A program made the position numbers and the translations under genes. This document shows, piece by piece, positions 1-7,331 of a stretch of DNA of 13,468 nt. The DNA is from Saccoglossus kowalevskii (Eukaryota > Hemichordata > Enteropneusta > Harrimaniidae), in the NCBI RefSeq assembly GCF_000003605.2, contig NW_003143805.1, positions 86,554-100,021 of the forward strand, in the 5' to 3' direction. Numbering within the stretch: position 1 is the stretch's first letter; every line of letters starts with the position of its first letter. The notes below the pieces were generated by a model. The model had not been told where the DNA came from. It saw only the letters and a list, made by a program, of their open reading frames with translations, and did not search any database.

Positions 1-527
1 AAGCGAGCTACAAAACTGCAGCTAGTATTTTACACGGGTTGTGTACGTCGCTATTAGTCCATATCGATCAGGACGCGGCGCGACGACCACAGCCCTTTAA
101 ATATTATATTATTCTCTATTTAGCCCATATTGTTAATTATTTTTTTGTTCAATTCTGATACAGAACTATTTGAGTTTATTTTTTTTTTTCAAGACGCTGC
201 TTTTGATTGGTTCGATTCACAGCATCCACCTCCTTTCTACTGCACAGACCAATCAATGTGCTTCTCGACTACGAAAAGAATTATTGGACTGTCAACGAAT
301 ATTCTGTTGCGATTAGAATATGATAAGAATATCGACTTTGACTTTGCGGTTCATGTAATTTTTAACAGAAGCATAATCAAAAGAAAAATGTACGTATATC
401 GGGCAAATTTGGTGGCTCACACTAAAGTCACCGACGCCATGATGTTTTATGAAGCCCAGCACGTGTTGAGCAACAAAAAAATGCACTTCTTTGGGCACTA
501 TATCAAGTACATTTATCGTATAAATAC
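1..527 (-). other. Intron 1 of LUC7L3-like gene (partial)
   Basis: This is the stretch downstream, on the minus strand, of the LUC7L3 first-exon donor. It begins with GTATTT at 527 and runs off the left edge. I looked on the minus strand for the next expected LUC7 exon, which encodes the first CCCH zinc finger (a CKYYLCGFCP-like motif), and did not find it, so it should lie outside the window. The interval contains open frames on both strands (plus 130-531, minus 313-543), but neither resembles a known protein. The first 110 bases are richer in CG dinucleotides than the rest. Confidence 0.7.
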
Positions 528-629
528 CTGAGGAGAATCCCAACTTATTTCGTCTGCTTTCTGATCTGGGAGAAGGTTACGATCTCGTCCCATCAACTCA
601 TCGAGCAATTGAGCAGCGGTAACCGCCAT
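528..629 (-). CDS. LUC7L3: LUC7L3-like U1 snRNP-associated splicing factor, first coding exon (partial gene)
   Basis: LUC7 family proteins associate with the U1 snRNP in the nucleus and help select 5' splice sites. LUC7L3 (also CROP) has two zinc fingers and a C-terminal RS-rich tail. Only exon 1 is here. On the minus strand, ATG at 629-627 opens 34 codons containing the block AAQLLDELMGRDRNLLPD, which closely matches the N-terminus I recall for vertebrate LUC7L3 (AAQLLDELMGRDRN). It ends at the donor CAG|GTATTT (528/527) in phase 0; reading on would reach a stop within five codons, which supports splicing. The start context GAAAATGG has a purine at -3 and G at +4. Zinc fingers and RS tail lie off the left edge. 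The gene is divergent from ANKRD40. LUC7L and LUC7L2 paralogues are less likely, because the match is to the LUC7L3 form of this motif. Confidence 0.88.
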
Positions 630-957
630 TTTCGGAAATTTTCGTTCCTTCTGCCGGAAATTTCCAGGGACTCCCTAGGCTGCTCTGATTTTGTAGTATA
701 ACATTTCTTTTATGAATCAGTGTTACACAAACATATGAACATAATCAATGAGTAGATATTTATTAGATAGTGTTCGTGGATTTGCTAGATGTCTCATAAA
801 TAGACAAATATATGTCAACAACTTGGCCATAGGGTACGACTAAAATTAAAGTTAGAGGGTCAACATACTCAACCTCGTTCACAGTTTCCGTCGTCTCGAT
901 ATTTCAGACGGTTCGCTGCATGCGTCAAATCTGAAACGTGGAGTACTCAGTGCTACA
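630..957. promoter_or_regulatory. Putative bidirectional promoter and 5' UTRs between LUC7L3 and ANKRD40
   Basis: Only 328 bp separate the two divergent start codons, so both 5' UTRs and any core promoter elements must fit here unless either gene has a non-coding first exon. Next to the LUC7L3 start is TGCCGGAAATTTCC, which contains an ETS-like CCGGAA core, a motif common in bidirectional housekeeping promoters. I see no convincing TATA box at a sensible distance from either ATG. The sequence is not strongly CpG-rich. Transcription start sites cannot be placed from sequence alone. Confidence 0.6.
920..934 (+). promoter_or_regulatory. Possible short uORF upstream of ANKRD40
   Basis: ATGCGTCAAATCTGA encodes four residues and a stop, ending 23 bp before the main ATG. 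It is out of frame with ANKRD40. It matters only if transcription starts upstream of 920. An in-frame stop (TAG 853-855), with no in-frame ATG between it and 958, supports 958 as the true start. Confidence 0.3.
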
Positions 958-1064
958 ATGGAAGAGAAATTGCGAGAATTTGCCTGCCTTGGCAACGAAG
1001 ATGGTATTCGGAAACTCATGGAAATGGAAGTTGATGTGAATTCACAGCATCTTATTAACGGGTG
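958..1064 (+). CDS. ANKRD40: ANKRD40 coding exon 1
   Basis: It encodes residues 1-35 and two bases of Trp36. It ends at the donor AACGGGTG|GTATGT in phase 2. Content is the first ankyrin-like unit ending VDVNSQHLING. Reading past the donor gives about 25 unrelated residues before a stop, which supports the splice. Confidence 0.93.
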
Positions 1065-4000
1065 GTATGTATCTTTTTTCGTGCCTGGTTATGTTGCTTT
1101 CCGTGGTTCTATGTACAGCGCTGTCTGGAGATTCTGAAACGGGCGTGACTTTGTTCAAGAGATGACAAGTGTTAGCAACATTAGTCTGCTATAAATCAGA
1201 ATAATAACGCGTACAAGTCTTTCCATAAGAACGAGTTTTATCCACTCTGGTGGTGGGTTGGGCGTGGAGTCGCGAGTTTTTATTTATTTATTTACCCCCC
1301 CCCCCCCCCCAAAAAAAAAAAAACACACACACTCACTACATACTGGTAGTACCGGTAGTTGTATGGCTCTTATACAAATTAGGTAGCAATCAAAATCACA
1401 ACATGACAGAACAAAATCATAAATCGGGGTGGTCTTATCCGATAGTGGAGATGATAATAATTCCCTAATATTTGGCCATGACATTTTTTTTTTTTGCCCT
1501 GAAATAAAGTATTTTTGTTTCAGTCAAGGAAAACTTTTCAACATTTTTTTTCCTAGCTCTTGTGTACCAGCAAGTCATATGTACTGGTCCATATACATGA
1601 AGGAGTCTTACATTAAAATTGATGAGGATGCTGCATTTCACTGATTTACACCATGTTGCATCATACCATATTTAAACACACTCATGTTTCAACACATTGC
1701 CTGCTGAGAGCCTCTTTAGCTGAAATAAAGGGGGGGGGGAAATGCGCCAGCAGGCAGTGTTTTAATAACGTTTGCAAATGTAGCAAGATTAAAAATAATG
1801 AGAAATATGGGTGATGGTAGTAGGATGAGTGTACTACAGTAGGTGGGCTATATCAGTAATGAAATATTTGGTCAAAAAAACTAAATAGTCTATTCTCAGT
1901 ATTTTATCACTGACATATTTTATATTTTTATATACTGGTACACAACACAAGGATTTAAAATACATGCATCTACACTACAATGTGCATGTTGTTTTTCAGC
2001 ATGTGTAGACCTGCAACATGTGAAAAAGTAGAAAATTAAAAATGATTAAAGGCAATATTATTGCTAAATAGATTTGTTTTGAAAAAAAATAATTACAAAT
2101 TCAAGGCAAAATGTGTCTACTTATCCACAACTGCAGATACAGCACCGATATGATAGTCTATGTAATTTCACCTGTTTGTGTTTTGATGAGCCCGTAAAAG
2201 ACCATATGGTTCCAAAACAACAACCATAAACTGATGATGGCTGCATAGTCTGATGCGAATGAATTAACAAATTTCCTCAACAGTGTTATAAACAATATTT
2301 GGTCCATTGTACTCTGAGCTTGGTGCAGTAATTATCAAAACCAACATGTACACTGTGTATGCTAATGAACTTTCAATCCCTGAAAACATTACAAGACATC
2401 TTTAACATGTTTTTGTTGTTGTTATATATTGCAGGACAGCATTACATTGGTCCTGTAAACGTAATCATGTCAGTATCACAAAGTATCTACTGGATCATGG
2501 TGCAAATAAAGACCTTCTTACTGAAAAAGGAGAAAAACCAGTGCATCTCACAACTAGTCCCCAGATCAAGGAACTTCTTGGAGGTACAGTAGAATTATCT
2601 GTTAAGGGTTGGATTAGGTAGGGGGCAGGGAGGGGTGGTGTTATAACTGTTCATTAGCAACATCTGACGTGAAAAAAACCCTCAAAAGTAAAACATGTTT
2701 TTTTTGTCTATTGCTACTGTATTGGAAGTGCCCTTAAACCAAACACTGCCTTTATGCTGGATCATTAAAATATGACATGATCATAGACACACCTCTGTCA
2801 TTGACATAAAAACATGCACTACTAATAGAGCAAATATGAAGTTAATAGGTCATTGGTGTTTTCTATTTATCTAAAAATCTATCTATTAACAGCAGGGGTT
2901 CAGGGGAACAGGGGCGCCCTCATACCCCAGGCAAATCTGTAATAGTCAGTAGATTATGATCAGTTATAACAAATATACAGTGTTACCAATGGTATGCTCC
3001 CTCTTAAAAAAATTTTCTAGAAAAAAACCCTGAACGAGATTGTTGGAATTTGAGCTAAATCATTAGCTAAATAGAGATTTTTACTGCAATATGTCAATGC
3101 TAACTCTATCTTCACTACATGCATCTAGCATTATGAGATTAAGAGTGCTACTCAAAAGTGCAAAATAATGTCATTTCCTTTATTTTCACATTTTATGATG
3201 TATGGATGAAGAAAATTAAATAAAAATATGCGGTCACTGTACTCTACTCAGAAAAAAATTAGTATGTTTTGTTTGTAGGGCATTTTAACATTATTTCCTA
3301 TAGCAAAGATATGTCTATGTATTTCAAAATATAGGCCAGTGACATATGATGAAATAATATAACGTGTTAGTGTGTACTCATCTATGGATATTAATAAAAT
3401 TGACCTAATTTATAGTGGGTTTTCATTGTGGCCTATGGAAACCACTGCTAAATTGATATTTTATGCATATTATTCGATAGTAGTTTTCCCAAAAGAACCA
3501 GATTGACCATGAATTAAAAAAATGCACATTTGGTTAATGAATACTAAAACAATTATAGATTTTGACATGTATTGTCATTGTCACTGTCATGCAAACTTTT
3601 TATTGAAACTGTCAGATGACAAAAATGAGTTGACTTTGTTTCCCATCAGATGTAGTCCTTAACAAGGACATGTGTTCTTGTGTCATGGATACTTGAATCA
3701 AAACTCTTGTGCAATGTATTAAGCATAACTAAGCCACCATGGCCATCAAAAGCTGATGTAAATACAAGAACTTACTTCACCTAATTGATGGCAGTGGAGC
3801 TGTATTTATAAATACTGGGTACAAAAGGTTCTATTAAACAATTTGTTTTGAGTTTTTGAAGTAAACAAGACATAAATGTCACAGTCCTCGACATTTAATT
3901 ATAAAATACTCATATTAAAATAATACATGGAACATCTGCAAACAATTGAATTAATATGTACTCTATGTGGGTACAACTCATCATAGAGTGATTTCCCTTA

Positions 4001-6245
4001 ATTAATCTGATAACTGAAAACTTTCATTGACCCCCATCCAAAATCTCATAGTACACAAGTGCAACCAAACTGTGTCTCATAAATGCTCAAGAAACTGCAT
4101 TCATAAATTTTGGTAAACCTTGATGTACCTTTAATAACAACTTGACTTCTTTGTTAATTCAGGTCTTTGTATATTACCAGGACCTGGGTTTGTTTCATTA
4201 TCACCACTATAATTCCCATCAAAATGTAGCCCTGACACCCCTCAACATTTTTCCACTGAGATTGGTAATGGTACATCCCATCTGTCACTGATTCAGATCA
4301 AGGCCATGACCAGCTAATGACATCACTTTTAAAACAATAGCATTACAATCTGAGCTAATTATTCATTCTGAGCATGCTCAGTTGCTCTGTCAGTGCAGTA
4401 GGGAGAGGTAATTTTGGATGAAAATCTTGAAAAAGACCAACTTTAGATCTGGGGGAAAAAAATTATGTTTTTCGAAATAGAAAGTTTTTATTATTTTAAA
4501 CAGTACATAATATGTAATAATAATAATTTTAAATTCATGATTATAAGGCATGCTGTATCTCCATACTTTTTGTGAATATTTTCTGTTTAACACAAATTCT
4601 TAGTTCCAGTTGTCCTAAGTGTTTTTGGTTTCTTAGTGACAGCTCTGCATTTTTGATGTATAGTGCAAACTGAGTTTCTGTTTCATTTAGTTAGGTTCGA
4701 ATACATTTGGTAAAACATGTGAATCAGAAATCAGGAGTTCATGAATCTGAATTTAACAGAATCAATTATTCTGAGCATGCTCAGTTGCTCTGTCAGTGTA
4801 GTAGGAGAGGTGTAATTTTGGATGAAAATCTTGAAAAAGACCCACTTAAGATTTTCAGATCTGGAAAAAAAATTATGTGCATATGTGATACAGACTTGTT
4901 CATCAACCTGCCAAGTTTCATTGACATCTGCTGCACAGTCCCTGAGAAAATGTGAAAGACAACTTGAAATTGAGAAAGAAATTTAATTCTAGTACTCCCC
5001 TTTCAGGTTTCGCCTGAACAGGGACTAAAAATCCATAGCAGGAGTCATAGGGGTGCCTCAACTACTCAAAAACTAACCCAATCTTGCAAACTTTTCAATG
5101 ACTGATATTTTATACTATTCTAGGTAATGAAGGTGGTGATGACAGTCCTGTAATCAACAAAGACGATAGTTTACCCATAACACCATCTTATCTACGATAC
5201 CCGGAATTTCCTTATAACTCTGATTCCGGTTACAGAAAGGAAGGATATACTGGTAACTCCTATACAGGAAGAAATGTGACTAGTCATGGTAAGTATGACT
5301 TCATGGTAACAAACAAATTACTCTTGTTGCTTTCAGTCCCATAGTGGTGCTATTTCAATTCCACACAACAAAATAGTAAACATGCATGAATCTGTTGGGG
5401 AAAAAAACGCTACTGTAAAATACTTTATTTTAGCTGGAATTAATTTTCGCTGAAAAAACTTTTTGGGTGTTTTTTATGGAATTTATTTTTACTGATTATT
5501 GACGAGTTGAATGTAAAATAAGGTATATTCCCTGGATTTTATTATTATTGAATCATTCCTTCAGCGAAATTTAATTTCAAGCGAAAATAATGTATTTTAC
5601 AGTAGCTTTTCCCCTGATAATAAATAGTGGCTGATTTGCATAATACATTCTAATTTGCATATATATTTTGAAACATTATGCAAAATCAACATATCAAACT
5701 CTTTTCTCTTGTAAGTTGCACGTCATGTTACAGTTGGCCATGCATGGTAAAACCACCATGCTTAAAAGACCAGGGAAAAATACTACATTTTGTGCTACAT
5801 TTGTAGATGTCATGTTTTGTGCTATAAAGGAAAAATATCTTGTACAAAACATTGCTGTATCACTTTAATGTATTTGAGTGGCAACACTATTTCTGGTTCT
5901 GTTGCAGAACTGGTTTTGAAAGTACGAGTTGCTAAAGGATTGGAAACTGACTACATTGAAGTTGAAATTGAATATGTGGAACTGACTTACAAGAATTTGC
6001 TGAAGACATGTGCAAAAGAACTCGGTATTAATCCTGATGCAGTTATTAAAATCCGCAAACTTCCAAACACTATTATTCGTAAAGATAAAGATGTTCAGCG
6101 TTTGAAAGATTTCCAGGAAATAGAACTGGTTTTAGATCGCAAGACACCTAATTTGCCAAACTCTGCTTACTCGACGACTGCAGCTCAGTACGCTGGTGAC
6201 GTTTCCAATGCAACGTTAGATACATCAAGCAGATTAGTGTATTAG
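958..6245 (+). CDS. ANKRD40: Ankyrin repeat domain-containing protein 40-like, complete four-exon gene
   Basis: The joined exons 958-1064, 2435-2583, 5124-5288 and 5908-6245 total 759 nt, giving 252 residues plus TAG. Residues 1-36 form a first ankyrin-like unit (CLGNEDGIRKLMEM, VDVNSQ). Residues 34-66 form the second, with NGWTALHWSCKRNH corresponding to NGWTCLHWACKRNH in the human protein as I recall it. Residues 86-140 are a polar linker with SYLRYPEFPYNS. Residues 141-217 are the conserved C-terminal domain, with ELVLKVRV, KIRKLPNT, IRKDKDV and LKDFQEIELVL; the protein ends SSRLVY, close to the human SKLTY end. Human ANKRD40 is about 368 residues, and the shortfall is mostly in the linker. 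Ankyrin repeats mediate protein binding; no catalytic activity or firm function is established. The start has A at -3 and G at +4, with an in-frame stop upstream at 853-855. The orthology call is strong; function is open. Confidence 0.93.
1295..1332 (+). repeat. Simple-sequence tract C16-A13-(CA)n
   Basis: A run of 16 C (1295-1310) is followed directly by 13 A (1311-1323) and a short CA repeat. It is preceded by TTTATTTATTTA. Such compound homopolymers are mutation-prone and hard to sequence, so the lengths may be inexact. Confidence 0.9.
1691..1761. repeat. Short inverted repeat around a G10 run
   Basis: The left arm AACACATTGCCTGCTG (1691-1706) pairs with CAGCAGGCAGTGTT (1748-1761), with a two-base bulge. 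The loop contains ten consecutive G (1730-1739). It could be a tiny MITE remnant or a chance hairpin; I see no clear target duplication. Confidence 0.6.
2435..2583 (+). CDS. ANKRD40: ANKRD40 coding exon 2
   Basis: The acceptor is TATATTGCAG|G. The exon completes Trp36 and encodes residues 37-85 (TALHWSCKRNH, YLLDHGANKDLL, EKPVHL, IKELLG), leaving one base of codon 86. It ends at the donor GGAG|GTACAG. It carries the core second ankyrin repeat. Confidence 0.94.
2893..3032 (-). mobile_element. Internally deleted CAGGG-ended MITE, reverse orientation
   Basis: The ends are CAGGGG (2893) and AAAAAAACCCTG (to 3032). Reverse-complemented, it matches both ends of the longer element at 12494-12790. 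Shared stretches include TTTCTAGAAAAAAACCCTG at one end and GGGAACAGGGGCG followed by CCCTCAT at the other. At 140 bp it has lost the middle of the 297-bp form. It is non-autonomous. The CAGGG ends suggest the hAT superfamily, which is inference. Confidence 0.75.
4365..4467 (+). repeat. Direct-repeat copy 1 with 14-bp palindrome
   Basis: This copy runs from ATTCTGAGCATGCTCAGTTG to AAAAATTATGT and is repeated in the same orientation at 4768-4878. It includes the perfect palindrome CTGAGCATGCTCAG (4368-4381) and the shared block TTTTGGATGAAAATCTTGAA. It lies in ANKRD40 intron 2. Confidence 0.85.
4768..4878 (+). repeat. Direct-repeat copy 2 with 14-bp palindrome
   Basis: This is the second copy of the 4365-4467 sequence, about 403 bp downstream, differing by small indels and substitutions. 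The palindrome CTGAGCATGCTCAG is intact at 4771-4784. An 82-codon open frame (4707-4955) crosses this copy, but the indels between copies do not respect codons, so it is not treated as coding. Confidence 0.85.
5124..5288 (+). CDS. ANKRD40: ANKRD40 coding exon 3
   Basis: The acceptor is TATTCTAG|GTAATG and the donor CATG|GTAAGT, with one-base phase at both ends, so the exon could be skipped without breaking the frame. It encodes the linker, residues 86-140: acidic start GNEGGDD, then PSYLRYPEFPYNS, then a Tyr/Gly/Asn/Ser-rich end. The human linker is about three times longer. PSYLRYPEFPY resembles the PNYLANPAFPF segment of the human protein as I recall it. Confidence 0.9.
5289..5907 (+). other. 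ANKRD40 intron 3
   Basis: This 619-bp intron runs from GTAAGT to TTCTGTTGCAG. It contains a complete TA-flanked inverted-repeat MITE (5411-5604) and two ATTTGCAT octamers (about 5633 and 5652). Open frames at 5668-5868 and the upstream part of 5790-6245 are intron read-through. Confidence 0.88.
5411..5604. mobile_element. TA-flanked MITE with about 45-bp terminal inverted repeats
   Basis: The left arm GCTACTGTAAAATAC (5409-5423) is the exact reverse complement of GTATTTTACAGTAGC (5592-5606). Similarity continues inward to CGCTGAA (left) and TTCAGCG (right), about 45 bp per arm. TA dinucleotides at 5411-5412 and 5603-5604 fit a Tc1/mariner-type target duplication. It has no coding capacity and must have been mobilised in trans. 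Confidence 0.85.
5908..6245 (+). CDS. ANKRD40: ANKRD40 coding exon 4 (C-terminal domain)
   Basis: The acceptor is GTTCTGTTGCAG|AACTGG. The exon encodes residues 141-252 and TAG at 6243-6245. Residues 141-217 carry the most conserved block of the family (ELVLKVRV, YIEVEIEYVELTYKNLL, ELGINPDAVIKIRKLPNT, IRKDKDVQRLKDFQEIELVL). The last 35 residues are Ser/Thr/Ala-rich and end RLVY. The strand-strand-helix-strand-strand order suggests a ubiquitin-like beta-grasp fold, which is inference. Confidence 0.95.
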
Positions 6246-6566
6246 TAGACGTGCACAACCGAGGACAGAATAGCATTGACAGTGCGAGTGCCATGCTGAC
6301 TGTGGGAATGATTGTCATGCCAGTCACACCAATGCTGCTTTGTTTGTGTCTGTATCTGGGCAAGAGTTCCTTTTGTACCCCCTATCCCTAACCCTAACCC
6401 TAATTCTAACACTCAATCCCAGTTACCCAATTCATTTGTATATGCCCCCTCTAGATAACTATAGATGTCTGTAGGAGGGGCATGTACAATTAAATGGGGA
6501 GTGCTAGAGGGTAGGGTTGGGGGAGGGGTTACAAAAGGAACTCTTTCTGACATAAAAAAAAATAAA
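6246..6566 (+). other. ANKRD40 3' UTR with proximal poly(A) signal candidate
   Basis: The proximal AATAAA after the stop is at 6561-6566, followed by U/GU-rich sequence (about 6605-6640). A second AATAAA is at 8376-8381, so a longer 3' UTR of about 2.1 kb is possible. Which is used cannot be told from sequence. The proximal version contains the whole 6363-6544 inverted repeat. Confidence 0.5.
6363..6544. mobile_element. MITE-like inverted repeat with telomere-like and G-quadruplex-capable arms
   Basis: The outer arms AGAGTTCCTTTTGTA (6363-6377) and TACAAAAGGAACTCT (6530-6544) are exact reverse complements. The complementarity continues imperfectly inward, to GTATATGCCCCCTCTAG (6438-6454) and GTAGGAGGGGCATGTAC (6471-6487). 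The left arm holds CCCTAACCCTAACCCTAA; the right arm holds GGGTAGGGTTGGGGGAGGGG (6509-6528). No clear target duplication was seen. Confidence 0.8.
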
Positions 6567-6989
6567 AAAATTTTATTAATTCATACTTGCAATGGATAAG
6601 CTATTCTGTACTTGGTTGTAAACTACTTCAGTCTGTCCATGTAAACTGATATAACCAAAATACCCATGCAGTGGGGACACTGGTGTCAATCAGCACGACT
6701 GAGTGCCAAATTCCTGAATACACATGGTATATTTTACGTGTTATTTTACAGAAGTGTTGGGTGAATGGATCCCTTCCAGATTTTTAACTTTTTGAAGTTG
6801 GTTGGCTATCATTAACACGGATCATCATATTCCTTCCACTTGTAACCATGTGGTTTCATTTGATGGTAATGGCCAGATAAAAAAAAAAATTGTATGTGAT
6901 GTGTTGACTCAAAGAGCACCAGAACACCAGAGAGCATTCATGATGATTGACTTGTTTTGAGCTATACCAGCTGTATTACTTTAGACATA

Positions 6990-7331
6990 TCAATGCAACC
7001 TTGTTATAATCTATTTTCTATTACAATTAGTTTTCACTATAATTAAGCACGGTAATACATTGGGTTTGTTATGAGAGGGAACCATGCTATGCGATCATTA
7101 CCGTAAATGTATTAAATATTCGCTGGGTTTCAATTAATTTCACTATTTTAGCTGATAGGTAAAATTCGCTAAATTAAATGTACATGTAAAATAGCAAGAC
7201 AATTCATTGTTTTCTTGACAAATTCATGAAATTAAAACACTATGAATATGCTCAAAACAGTGAAATTAAATGAACGTTGAAAATAAATGGAAATTCATTA
7301 TAAAGGTGTTCATTATAACAAGGTTACAGTG
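6990..7331. mobile_element. Pogo/Tigger-like MITE remnant
   Basis: AACCTTGTTATAAT (6997-7010) and ATTATAACAAGGTT (7312-7325) are exact 14-bp inverted repeats. Read inward, the right end is CACTGTAACCTTGTTATAAT, close to the CAGTRGAACCTCGTTATAA-type ends of pogo/Tigger elements. TA dinucleotides flank both ends (6988-6989, 7332-7333). Inside is AT-rich sequence without a transposase. Confidence 0.7.
7099..7200 (+). repeat. Degenerate CGCTGG-type MITE fragment nested in the pogo-like element
   Basis: TACCGTAAATGTATTAAAT, then CGCTGGGTTTCAATTAATTTC and a second TTCGCTAAATTAAAT motif recall the arms of the intron 3 element (TACTGTAAAATAC, TTTTAGCTGGAATTAATTTTC). Identity is partial, so a related but different family is possible. 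Confidence 0.4.

Larger units (their letters stand above)
1065..2434 (+). other. ANKRD40 intron 1
   Basis: This 1370-bp intron runs from GTATGT to TATATTGCAG. It holds a run of 16 C, then 13 A, then CA repeats (1295-1332), an inverted repeat around a 10-G run (1691-1761), and otherwise AT-rich unique-looking sequence. I found no coding exon in it. Confidence 0.85.
2584..5123 (+). other. ANKRD40 intron 2
   Basis: This 2540-bp intron runs from GTACAG to ACTATTCTAG. It contains a G-rich stretch just after the donor (about 2605-2638), a reverse-oriented CAGGG-type MITE (2893-3032), and a direct duplication with a palindrome (4365-4467 and 4768-4878). Nothing recognisable lies between about 3035 and 4360 except AT-rich sequence. 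No further ANKRD40 exon is needed, because the flanking exons join in phase. Confidence 0.85.

Noticed and set aside
130-531. 133-codon plus-strand open frame left of the LUC7L3 exon
   Set aside because: It has no ATG at its start, resembles no known protein, and lies in the LUC7L3 first intron, overlapping the exon boundary on the opposite strand.
313-543. 76-codon minus-strand open frame overlapping LUC7L3 exon 1
   Set aside because: It is in a different frame from the recognised LUC7L3 coding exon and runs across the donor into the intron.
4707-4955. 82-codon plus-strand open frame in ANKRD40 intron 2
   Set aside because: It crosses the second copy of a noncoding repeat whose two copies differ by frame-breaking indels.
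5790-5907. Upstream extension of the exon 4 reading frame
   Set aside because: The extension lies before a good CTGTTGCAG acceptor and matches nothing in ANKRD40; exon phases fit only from 5908.
6378-6405. Interstitial telomere repeat marking a chromosome fusion or end
   Set aside because: Only about three CCCTAA units are present, and they form part of an inverted-repeat element arm, so this is more likely transposon sequence.
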